Shown here piece after piece: positions 1 to 5,400 of a stretch of 6,780 nt of DNA. The notes under the pieces are model-generated. The model searched no databases, was not told the DNA's origin, and was given only the letters and a program-made list of their open reading frames with translations. Origin of the DNA: DATHYZ01 sp035458865 (GTDB lineage Bacteria; Chloroflexota; Limnocylindria; Limnocylindrales; CSP1-4). Position numbers and translations under genes: made by a program. Each line of letters starts with the position of its first letter. Position 1 is the stretch's first letter. The DNA lies in NCBI GenBank assembly GCA_035458865.1, contig DATHYZ010000243.1:1-6780 (forward strand). The letters are read 5' to 3'.

Positions 1-223
1 TCTCTAGGCGACGGTCGGGTGGGTCGAGCTCGTCACCATGGGCCCGCACCCGCTCGGCGTAGGCGTCGAGCTCGGCGAGCGCCGGAGCGGGGTCCAGCCC
101 CGGGCGCTCGTAGGCCGCGAGGAGCAGCGCGACCCGGGCAAGCGGGATCTCCGGCTCGGGCGCCGCCAGCTCGCGGGCGAGTCGGGCCCGGATCGCGGCG
201 CGGGCATCCTCTCGATCGTCCAT
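1..223 (-). CDS. Probable SirB1/transglutaminase-like family protein, N-terminal part only
   Basis: An open minus-strand frame starts at the ATG at 223-221 and is still open after 74 codons at the left edge, so the 3' part lies outside the window. The visible protein begins MDDREDARAAIRARL. At about residues 26-61 it has a helical stretch (PLARVALLLAAYERPGLD, then ALAELDAYAERV). This resembles the N-terminal helical region of SirB1-type proteins (transglutaminase-like core followed by TPR-like helices), which typically carry LARAALLIA...YPDLD...YLARLDALA. The transglutaminase core is not visible, so the family call rests on this pattern alone. The start is supported by a TACCAT -10 box 7 nt upstream, which would give a leaderless mRNA; no Shine-Dalgarno sequence is present. 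It is divergent from the proline dehydrogenase gene. The existence of the gene is fairly secure; the family is an inference. Confidence 0.55.
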   Translation of the reverse strand, partial: MDDREDARAAIRARLARELAAPEPEIPLARVALLLAAYERPGLDPAPALAELDAYAERVRAHGDELDPPDRRLE

Positions 224-230
224 CGGGTCG

Positions 231-236
231 ATGGTA
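231..236 (-). promoter_or_regulatory. -10 box TACCAT for the leftward gene, leaderless type
   Basis: On the minus strand the sequence reads GCTACCAT, seven bases (cgacccg), then the ATG at 223. TACCAT matches TATAAT at four of six positions, including the key T1, A2 and T6. With the usual 6-8 nt from -10 to transcription start, the mRNA would begin at or next to the ATG. The same hexamer with the same 7-nt spacing occurs at 6497-6502 (+). No convincing -35 hexamer is seen. Confidence 0.55.
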
Positions 237-250
237 GCGCCGGTCGCTCG

Positions 251-273
251 ACCCGCCGCCGCGGCGGACGGGT
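251..273. promoter_or_regulatory. Imperfect dyad between two divergent -10 boxes, possible operator
   Basis: A perfect 12-bp palindrome, CCGCCGCGGCGG (256-267), is flanked by ACCCG (251-255) and CGGGT (269-273), with one unpaired A at 268. The right arm ends on the first base of the proline dehydrogenase -10 box, and the dyad covers the -35 regions of both divergent promoters. A second short inverted repeat, GGTCG-CT-CGACC, lies beside it at 242-253. The position suits an operator for a regulator of either gene. However, GC-rich DNA often forms such dyads by chance, so function is inferred. Confidence 0.3.
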
Positions 274-278
274 ACGAT
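273..278 (+). promoter_or_regulatory. -10 box TACGAT for proline dehydrogenase, leaderless type
   Basis: TACGAT is followed by six bases (gccgcc) and the ATG at 285. It matches TATAAT at four of six positions, including TA at the start and AT at the end. The distance places the transcription start at about the A of the ATG. This favours 285 over the longer reading from 231, which would put the promoter inside the coding region. A TCGACC hexamer at 248-253 is a poor -35 candidate with a 19-nt spacer. Confidence 0.6.
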
Positions 279-284
279 GCCGCC

Positions 285-1211
285 ATGCGACCCATGCGCA
301 CGGTCCTCCTGTGGGCGGCTCGCGACCGGTGGCTCCGGGAGCGCGTGCCACGACTCGGCTTCGTCCGCCGGGCCGTTCGGCGCTTCATGCCGGGCGAGGA
401 CGTGGAGGCCGCCCTCGTGGCGGCCGAGGCCTTCGGCCGGGAGGGCATCCCGACCCTCTTCACCCGCCTGGGCGAGAACCTCGAGGTCATCGGGGACGCC
501 GACGCCGTGGCCGACCACTACCTGGGCCTCCTCGAGGAGCTTGCCGCCCGGGGCATCGACGGCGAGGCCTCGGTGAAGCTCACCCAGCTTGGCTTCGACC
601 TCGACGAGGAGCGGACCTTCGAGCACTGTGCCCGGCTCGCGCAGCGCTCGGCCGAGCTCGACCGTGAGCTCTGGATCGACATGGAGGGCAGCCCGTACGT
701 CGAGCGGACGATCGCCTTCTACGAGCGGCTCAAGCGCTCCCATCCGAACGTCGGCCTGTGCCTGCAGGCCTACCTCATCCGGACCGCCGACGACGTCCAG
801 CGGCTCCTTCCGCTCGAGCCCTCCATCAGGCTCGTCAAGGGGGCCTACGACGAGCCGGCTCGGATCGCCTACCGGGATCGTCGCGTGGTGGACGCCAACT
901 ACGTCGCCCTCGCGGTGACGATGCTCGAGGCGGCCCGGACGCAGCGGGTCCGGGTCGGGCTGGGCACCCACGACGTCGACCTGATCGAGCAGGTGGCGTC
1001 CCACGCCCGGGCGCTCGGCCTCCCGCGAACGAGCTTCGAGATCCAGATGCTCTACGGCATCCGCGCCGACCAGCAGCGCCGGCTGGCCCGGGACGGCTAC
1101 CGGGTCATCGACCTCATCGCCTACGGCGACGCCTGGTATCCCTGGTACATGCGCCGGCTCGCCGAGCGACCGGCCAACGTCCTCTTCGCCCTCCGTCAGC
1201 TCCTGCCCTAG
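285..1211 (+). CDS. Proline dehydrogenase, monofunctional FAD enzyme
   Basis: This 308-aa protein oxidises L-proline to pyrroline-5-carboxylate using FAD and passes electrons to the quinone pool, the first step of proline catabolism. Its length fits the short monofunctional PRODH family (Thermus/Deinococcus type) rather than the PutA fusion. The beta-barrel signatures appear in order: SVKLTQLG (96-103), WIDMEGS (130-136), QAYL (161-164), RLVKGAYDE (182-190), GTHD (227-230), FEIQMLYGIR (251-260) and YMRRLAERPAN (288-298). In the family the paired arginines of the last motif bind the substrate carboxylate; here they are Arg290-Arg291. No transmembrane segment or signal peptide is seen, so it is probably a peripheral membrane or cytoplasmic enzyme. 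The start at 285 is chosen because a -10 box ends 6 nt before it; a second ATG at 294 is possible. No pyrroline-5-carboxylate dehydrogenase gene lies beside it, so that partner must be encoded elsewhere. A GC-rich hairpin follows the TAG stop. Confidence 0.95.
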   Translation: MRPMRTVLLWAARDRWLRERVPRLGFVRRAVRRFMPGEDVEAALVAAEAFGREGIPTLFTRLGENLEVIGDADAVADHYLGLLEELAARGIDGEASVKLTQLGFDLDEERTFEHCARLAQRSAELDRELWIDMEGSPYVERTIAFYERLKRSHPNVGLCLQAYLIRTADDVQRLLPLEPSIRLVKGAYDEPARIAYRDRRVVDANYVALAVTMLEAARTQRVRVGLGTHDVDLIEQVASHARALGLPRTSFEIQMLYGIRADQQRRLARDGYRVIDLIAYGDAWYPWYMRRLAERPANVLFALRQLLP

Positions 1212-1220
1212 GGAGCCGGT

Positions 1221-1244
1221 CCTCCCGGCAGCGGTGCCGGGAGG
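1221..1244 (+). terminator. GC-rich stem-loop after proline dehydrogenase
   Basis: The arms CCTCCCGGCA (1221-1230) and TGCCGGGAGG (1235-1244) form a perfect 10-bp stem with a GCGG loop, 9 nt after the stop codon. No T-run follows (the next bases are GTCGTCAGC). It therefore resembles the stem of an intrinsic terminator, but release would need another factor. It could also act as a 3' stabilising hairpin. Confidence 0.55.
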
Positions 1245-1308
1245 GTCGTCAGCGATCCCGTGATATCCCCACGAGCCCTACCGGACTAGCCGGAGTGATC
1301 TGAGACCT

Positions 1309-1761
1309 GTGACCGACGTCCCGGCGCGACCCGGCCGCCTCGTCCTGCGGGATCCACCGCAGGGCCTCCCGGACCCGACGCTGCGACCGCCGGTCGTGGC
1401 CGAGTCCGGCGATCCGTTCACGGCGCTCCGGGTCATCGACCTCCTGGCCCGGATCGAGCGGGGCACGTCGGTCCGGCTCGCCGACGTCGCCGCCCGGCTC
1501 GAGACGACCTATCTCGATTGGCACTTCCCGGTCGCGGTCGTCGCCGACGTGGCGCTCCAGCTGCAGGCGAACTGGATGGCCGACTACCGGAACGCCTCCG
1601 GGATCGTCCTCGACGACGGGCCTCACGGGCCGACGATCGCCATCGAGGACTCGGCGCGGGTCGACCCGTGGATCGTGGGCCAGGCACGCCGGGCTGCCGA
1701 CGCGTGCCGCGAGGCGCTCCTCGAGTTCAGCCGCCGCGACCGACCGACGGGCGACGGCTGA
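1309..1761 (+). CDS. Conserved-looking protein of unknown function, 150 aa
   Basis: The family is not recognised. The frame has coding character (G/C third positions, sensible composition, hydrophobic and amphipathic segments) and fills the space between two well-supported genes. The first 35 or so residues are Pro/Arg-rich and probably disordered. Residues 36-68 (PFTALRVIDLLARIERG, then RLADVAARLE) look like two helices of a winged-helix or helix-turn-helix fold. Residues 69-92 are an aromatic/hydrophobic segment (YLDWHFPVAVVADVALQLQ). Residues 98-122 alternate strand-like and turn segments, and 121-143 form a final amphipathic helix. No membrane span, metal-binding cluster or enzyme motif is visible. 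The GTG at 1309 is used as start. A GGAG at 1292-1295 is 13 nt away, rather far for a ribosome-binding site, and no leaderless -10 box fits. A later GTG at 1396 (residue 30) would remove only the disordered part and is a real alternative. It ends 16 bp from the convergent GNAT gene. A DNA-binding role is only a guess. Confidence 0.7.
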   Translation: MTDVPARPGRLVLRDPPQGLPDPTLRPPVVAESGDPFTALRVIDLLARIERGTSVRLADVAARLETTYLDWHFPVAVVADVALQLQANWMADYRNASGIVLDDGPHGPTIAIEDSARVDPWIVGQARRAADACREALLEFSRRDRPTGDG

Positions 1762-1777
1762 GCCACCGGCCCGGGCC

Positions 1778-2620
1778 CTAGAGGAGCGCCGGGTCCGGCA
1801 GGGAGCGCGTCGGGTCGAACAGGCCCGGCTCGCTCTCGCAGTAGGTGTCCTGGTCGACGATCCTGAAGCCCCGGCCCAGGAGCACGGCAAGCGCCGGATG
1901 CGGGCCGGGCACGCAGGCGCCGACCGGTCGAGCCGGGGAGGCGGCGGCCCGGAGCGCGGCCACGACCGGACCCACCGGATCGACCTCCGGGGCGACCACC
2001 AGGCGATCGAGCCAGCGACCGGGACTCTTGCGCGCGTCGCGGGCATGGCCCGCGGCCACCACCGTGCCCCCCGAGCGGACCGCCAGGTGCACCGAGCCGG
2101 TCTCGCGGGCCTCGTGCCGGTGGAGGCAGGTCCGGTCGATCCCATCGAGAGCCCGCTCCGCCTCGGTCATCTGCGCCGCGTCGATGATCACGACCTCGAG
2201 GTCCGGGTCGGGTTCGGGCAGCGCCGTGACCGGACCCTCCAGGTAGCAGCCCGGCCAGCTCGGACGCAGGCCGTGCCGGATGTAGAGGGGCAGGGCTCGT
2301 GCGTCGGGCGAGCTGAACGTCGATCGGGGCCATGCGTCCCCGAGCAGCTCCCCGAGCAGCCGCCGCCCGATGCCCCGGCCCTGGTGCTCGGGGGTCACGA
2401 ACAGGTCGCTGACATGGGTCACGCCTCCCGCCGGGACCGCGGCGGCGAACCCGACGATCGTTCCCTCGATCTCGCCGACCAGCACCCGCCCGCAGGAGTG
2501 CACCAGCTCCAGGTACGGCCAGCCGCTCGAGGTCGCCACGGTCTCGTCAGTGGCGGCCAGGACCCGGTCCACGGCAGCGAGGTCACCCGTCCCCATGGGG
2601 CGGATGTCGAGCGGGATCAC
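1778..2620 (-). CDS. GNAT-family N-acetyltransferase with a degenerate second GNAT-like half
   Basis: This 280-aa protein is about twice the length of a single GNAT domain. The N-terminal half (about 5-130) is a typical acetyl-CoA-dependent acetyltransferase. It has a strand (HVSDLFVTP, 69-77), the acetyl-CoA pyrophosphate loop Q-G-R-G-I-G (80-85) with following helix RRLLGELL, and motif B (ALPLYIRHGLRP, 109-120). The C-terminal half (about 141-265) repeats the layout, ending in LLGRGFRIVDQDTY (247-260), but no Q/RxxGxG/A loop is seen. It is therefore probably a non-catalytic pseudo-GNAT half that shapes the substrate site. The acceptor amine is unknown. The start is the GTG at 2620, which overlaps the upstream aminopeptidase stop codon in a GTGA arrangement, so translation is probably coupled. 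An ATG nine codons in is a less likely start. It is the second gene of the two-gene minus-strand operon. Confidence 0.87.
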   Translation of the reverse strand: MIPLDIRPMGTGDLAAVDRVLAATDETVATSSGWPYLELVHSCGRVLVGEIEGTIVGFAAAVPAGGVTHVSDLFVTPEHQGRGIGRRLLGELLGDAWPRSTFSSPDARALPLYIRHGLRPSWPGCYLEGPVTALPEPDPDLEVVIIDAAQMTEAERALDGIDRTCLHRHEARETGSVHLAVRSGGTVVAAGHARDARKSPGRWLDRLVVAPEVDPVGPVVAALRAAASPARPVGACVPGPHPALAVLLGRGFRIVDQDTYCESEPGLFDPTRSLPDPALL

Positions 2621-3774
2621 GAGCCCAACGGTCGCCCGTGCGCCGCCAGCACCGCCGCGAGCCGGTCATGGGGCAGGGCGTGGGCCACGATGCCGTCCCG
2701 GCCGACCATCGTCTCGGCGGCGAGGAGGGCGTTGACGATCGCCGCCTCGGTGGCCTCGACCGTGGCCGCGAACAGCCCGTCGATGGCGCCCTCCCCGACC
2801 ATCCGGACATCCACCGCCCGGGGGGTCTCGTCGTCGGGGTCCCCGGGGGCGCTCTCCCCGGCCCGGAGCCGGTTCCCGGTCGCGAAGGCGAGGAAGAGGT
2901 CGCCGGAGCCGGTCGAGGCGATGCTGCCCATCCGGCCCAGGGCGAGCGTGGGACGCTGGGCGAGGCGGGCGCACTGGTGGGGGAGGAGCGGTGCGTCCGT
3001 CGCGACGATGACGATGATCGATCCGGCGCCCTCCGATCCGCGGAGCCGCCGCCGGGCATCGCTCGCCTGGTCCCAGGGGCTGGGCAGGTCGGTCTTCGGG
3101 ATCGCCCGACCGACGGGAACCCCGTCGATCCGGAGCTGCTCCCGGCTCCCGTAGTTGGCCTGGACCAGGACCCCCACGGTCCACGGCCCGTCCGGACCGG
3201 GCGCCAGGCGCGACGCCGTCCCGATGCCGCCCTTGAAGCCGTGACAGACCATCCCGGTCCCACCGCCCACCCCACCCTCGGCCACGGGTCCGGCCGCGGC
3301 CGAGCGCAGCGCCTCCGCGACGTGGTCGGGCGTGACGTGGAAGCCATCGATGTCGTTGAGCGCGCCGTCGTAGGTCTCGCCGACCACCGGAAGCGACCAG
3401 ATGGGCGCACCCTGCTCGTGCGAGGCGACGGCGTCCTCGATCAGGACGTCTCGCACCACGCCGACGCTGTGGGTGTTCGTCAGGCCGATGGGGCCGCTCA
3501 GGAGGCCGGCCTCCCGGATCCACTCGAGGCCCGTCAGCTCCCCGTCGCCGTTGAGCCGGTGGCAGCCGGCGAAGACGGGCTCCAGCCACACGTCGCCGTC
3601 GTGGGGGACGACGACCGTCACGCCGGTCCGGACGGGGCCCTCGCCCCGGACGAGCGGTCCATCGCCACGGATCATCGTCGCGTGGCCGACCCGGACGCCC
3701 GGGACGTCGGTGATCGCGTCGAGCGGGCCGGCATCGATCGTCCCGATCCTGAGGCCGAGGTCCCGTGCCCGCAT
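2617..3774 (-). CDS. P1/DmpA-family (S58) self-processing aminopeptidase
   Basis: This 385-aa protein matches the length and motif order of DmpA-type N-terminal-nucleophile aminopeptidases, which release N-terminal residues from peptides, amides or beta-peptides after autocleavage. Visible blocks are ITDVPGVRVGH (21-31), LTNTHSVG (98-105), GETYDG (132-137), GGVGGGTGMVCHGFKGGIG (167-185), VLVQANYG (202-209), GSIIVIVATDAPLLPHQ (251-267) and STGSGDLFLAF (287-297). Autocleavage is expected between Gly251 and Ser252, making Ser252 the nucleophile of the beta chain. Tyr135 and Asn207 are offset by the same 11 residues from the active-site Tyr146 and Asn218 that I recall for Ochrobactrum DmpA, a consistent match. 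No signal peptide is seen, so it is probably cytoplasmic. The ATG at 3774 is preceded by AAGGAGG 9 nt upstream, unlike the leaderless genes nearby. It is the first gene of an operon with the GNAT gene. Family is sure; substrate is unknown. Confidence 0.94.
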   Translation of the reverse strand: MRARDLGLRIGTIDAGPLDAITDVPGVRVGHATMIRGDGPLVRGEGPVRTGVTVVVPHDGDVWLEPVFAGCHRLNGDGELTGLEWIREAGLLSGPIGLTNTHSVGVVRDVLIEDAVASHEQGAPIWSLPVVGETYDGALNDIDGFHVTPDHVAEALRSAAAGPVAEGGVGGGTGMVCHGFKGGIGTASRLAPGPDGPWTVGVLVQANYGSREQLRIDGVPVGRAIPKTDLPSPWDQASDARRRLRGSEGAGSIIVIVATDAPLLPHQCARLAQRPTLALGRMGSIASTGSGDLFLAFATGNRLRAGESAPGDPDDETPRAVDVRMVGEGAIDGLFAATVEATEAAIVNALLAAETMVGRDGIVAHALPHDRLAAVLAAHGRPLGS

Positions 3775-3783
3775 CGTCGGCTC

Positions 3784-3790
3784 CCTCCTT
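3784..3790 (-). promoter_or_regulatory. Strong Shine-Dalgarno site of the DmpA-family gene
   Basis: AAGGAGG on the minus strand sits 9 nt (gagccgacg) before the ATG at 3774. It is the best ribosome-binding site in the window. It fixes the start of this gene, and it indicates a leadered transcript while several neighbouring genes look leaderless. Confidence 0.8.
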
Positions 3791-3862
3791 GGTCCCCATC
3801 CCGTCCGCCGGGACGATCCGCTCGCCCGGCCCGCGCTCGCCGGGTCATCAGCGCCCGGCGCC

Positions 3863-3868
3863 ACGATA
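3863..3868 (-). promoter_or_regulatory. Possible -10 box TATCGT for the aminopeptidase-GNAT operon
   Basis: On the minus strand, ATTATCGT overlaps the pabB -10 box. TATCGT matches TATAAT at four of six positions and would give a 5' leader of roughly 80 nt that includes the Shine-Dalgarno site. No clear -35 is seen. The assignment is inferred mainly from position in the divergent gap. Confidence 0.3.
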
Positions 3869-3870
3869 AT
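3865..3870 (+). promoter_or_regulatory. -10 box GATAAT for pabB, leaderless type
   Basis: GATAAT (five of six bases match TATAAT) is followed by seven bases (gcccgtc) and the ATG at 3878, placing the expected transcription start at the ATG. An in-frame ATG at 3869 lies inside this box and is therefore a less likely start. Confidence 0.6.
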
Positions 3871-3877
3871 GCCCGTC

Positions 3878-5365
3878 ATGTCGCGGCTCGCGCCGACTCG
3901 TTCCACGCTCGACCCTGACGGACCCCCGGAAGCCGGCACCGTCGGGGTGCTCGTCGAGCGTTGGCCGGCACTCGACGGCCTGGCTCCGCTCGACGTCGCG
4001 GATGCCCTGCCGGACCGCGCCGGCCTGGCGCTGCTGGAGACGGCCCGTCGGGGCCGCCGGGACCGCTGGACCTTCCTGGCCGTGGACCCGATCACGGTCC
4101 TCGACGGGCCGGCCGACGGGGCCGATCCGTTCGCCGAGGCGCGGCGGCTGCTCGATCGCCTCGCCGGCGGCCATGCCCGGATCGAGGGCGCCCCCCCGTT
4201 CATCGGCGGCCTCGTGGGCTACCTCGGATACGACCTCGGGGGCCGGTTCGAGCGGCTGCCCCATCGGATCCCCGACGACCAGGACCTGCCCCTCCTCCGG
4301 CTGGCGCTCCACGACCTGGTCGTGGCCTGGGACGGAGCCGCCGGGAGCGCGTGGCTGGCCGGCCGGGCGCTGGACGGCGACGTCGAGCGGCTCGACCGGC
4401 GTGCTCGGGGGCTTCGGGCCCGCGTGGAGGCCGCCGTCGCGGCACGCCGAGCCAGTCCGTCAGCCGCGGACGGCGGACGGGCGGCATCGCCCGCGCTGCC
4501 GACCGTGTTCGACACGTCGATGGACCGGACCGCGCACCGTCGGGCCGTCGGGGAGGTCCGCGAGGCGATCGCCGCGGGCGAGCTGTACCAGGCGAACCTG
4601 GCCCGGCGCCTGGAGGCCCCCTTCGCCGGCGACCCATGGCCCGTCTACCGGCAGCTCCGGCGGGGGGATCCCGCCCGCTACGCGGCCTTCCTCGACCTCG
4701 GGCCGGACCGGGCGACCGGGGTCCGACGAGCGATCCTGTCGGCCTCGCCGGAGCCGTTCCTCGCCGTCCGCCCGGGCGGGATCGTCTCGACCGACCCGAT
4801 CAAGGGGACCCGCCCGCGGGGGCGCGACCGCGCGGGGGAGCGGACCCTCGCCCGAGAGCTGCTCTGCTCGGCCAAGGACCAGGCCGAGAACGTGATGATC
4901 GTCGACGTCCTGCGCAACGACCTGGGCCGGGTCTGCGTCCCGGGCTCGATCCGGGTGCCCCGGCTCTGCCGTCTGGAGCGGACGTCCACGGTCCAGCACC
5001 TGGTCTCGACGATCACGGGCCGCCTGGCGCCCGGCCGTGACCCGTTCGACCTCCTGGCCGCGAGCTTCCCGGGTGGCTCGATCACCGGGGCGCCGAAGAT
5101 CCGGGCCATCGAGCTCCTGGAGGATCTCGAGCCGGTCCGGCGCGGCCCGTACACGGGGGCGCTCGGCTGGATCTCGCCCGACGGCACCATGGCCACGAGC
5201 ATCCTCATCCGGACCCTGGTGGCCGACGGACGGCGGCTGACCCTCCACGTCGGTGGCGGGATCACCTGGCGCAGCGATCCCGACGCGGAGTGGGATGAGA
5301 CGGTCGCCAAGGCCCGCGGGCCGCTCGGCGCGATCGGGGCGCGGGAGGCGTCCGGGGCCGCCTGA
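3878..5365 (+). CDS. pabB: Aminodeoxychorismate synthase component I (PabB)
   Basis: This 495-aa chorismate-binding enzyme uses ammonia from the PabA glutaminase to convert chorismate to 4-amino-4-deoxychorismate, the first committed step to p-aminobenzoate and folate. The N-terminal domain carries LLET (52-55) and RWTFLAVDP (63-71), then FIGGLVGYLGYD (108-119). A Pro/Ala/Ser-rich linker lies near 187-208. The C-terminal catalytic domain begins near 218 with GELYQANL (234-241), followed by PIKGTRPRG (307-315), IVDVLRNDLGRV (341-352), GGSITGAPKIRAIELLE (399-415), GPYTGALGW (433-441) and HVGGGITW (457-464). Lys309 in PIKGT separates PabB from anthranilate synthase TrpE, which has PIAGT; the lysine is the PabB nucleophile. 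Expected length for the family is about 450-500 aa, and no fused PabC or PabA domain is seen. The start at 3878 is set by the GATAAT box. pabC lies further right on the same strand, but a minus-strand hydrolase gene separates them. Confidence 0.93.
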   Translation: MSRLAPTRSTLDPDGPPEAGTVGVLVERWPALDGLAPLDVADALPDRAGLALLETARRGRRDRWTFLAVDPITVLDGPADGADPFAEARRLLDRLAGGHARIEGAPPFIGGLVGYLGYDLGGRFERLPHRIPDDQDLPLLRLALHDLVVAWDGAAGSAWLAGRALDGDVERLDRRARGLRARVEAAVAARRASPSAADGGRAASPALPTVFDTSMDRTAHRRAVGEVREAIAAGELYQANLARRLEAPFAGDPWPVYRQLRRGDPARYAAFLDLGPDRATGVRRAILSASPEPFLAVRPGGIVSTDPIKGTRPRGRDRAGERTLARELLCSAKDQAENVMIVDVLRNDLGRVCVPGSIRVPRLCRLERTSTVQHLVSTITGRLAPGRDPFDLLAASFPGGSITGAPKIRAIELLEDLEPVRRGPYTGALGWISPDGTMATSILIRTLVADGRRLTLHVGGGITWRSDPDAEWDETVAKARGPLGAIGAREASGAA

Positions 5366-5371
5366 CCAGCC

Positions 5372-5400
5372 AGGGCCGTCTGACCGGGCCCGTCAGCCCT
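5372..5400. terminator. Bulged hairpin in a convergent gap, possible bidirectional terminator
   Basis: CTGAC (5380-5384) pairs with GTCAG (5392-5396) around the loop CGGGCCC, and outer AGGG (5372-5375) pairs with CCCT (5397-5400) across a 4-nt bulge. The structure fills the 27-bp gap between pabB and the convergent hydrolase gene and covers the latter's stop codon. A further palindrome, GCCCTCGAGGGC, follows at 5396-5407. No T-run is present on either strand, so termination is only inferred from position. Confidence 0.35.

Noticed and set aside
231..284. Extended start of proline dehydrogenase at the ATG at 231
   Set aside because: The 18 extra residues are low-complexity Ala/Pro-rich and are encoded by the divergent promoter region; the TACGAT box 6 nt before 285 supports the shorter form.
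33..1004. Long minus-strand frame of 323 codons opposite proline dehydrogenase
   Set aside because: It is a GC-rich antisense shadow: the plus strand encodes an unmistakable proline dehydrogenase, and the antisense product has no motif.
1261..1266. TGATAT as a -10 box for the unknown 150-aa gene
   Set aside because: Only three of six bases match TATAAT and no -35 partner was found, so it was not listed as a promoter.
1768..1777. Palindrome GGCCCGGGCC in the convergent gap between the unknown protein and the GNAT gene
   Set aside because: It has no loop or T-run, and such short GC palindromes are expected often in DNA of this composition.
1898..3154. Plus-strand frame of 418 codons opposite the GNAT and aminopeptidase genes
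   Set aside because: It spans two well-supported minus-strand genes, has low-complexity Arg/Pro/Ala composition and no recognisable domain.
3401..3877. Upstream extension of the pabB frame by 159 codons
   Set aside because: The extension overlaps the aminopeptidase gene antisense, is Ser/Pro/Arg-rich without family similarity, and would place the GATAAT promoter inside the gene.
2638..3918. Plus-strand frame of 426 codons opposite the aminopeptidase gene
   Set aside because: It mirrors the DmpA-family gene, runs through the divergent promoter region, and its translation has no domain pattern.
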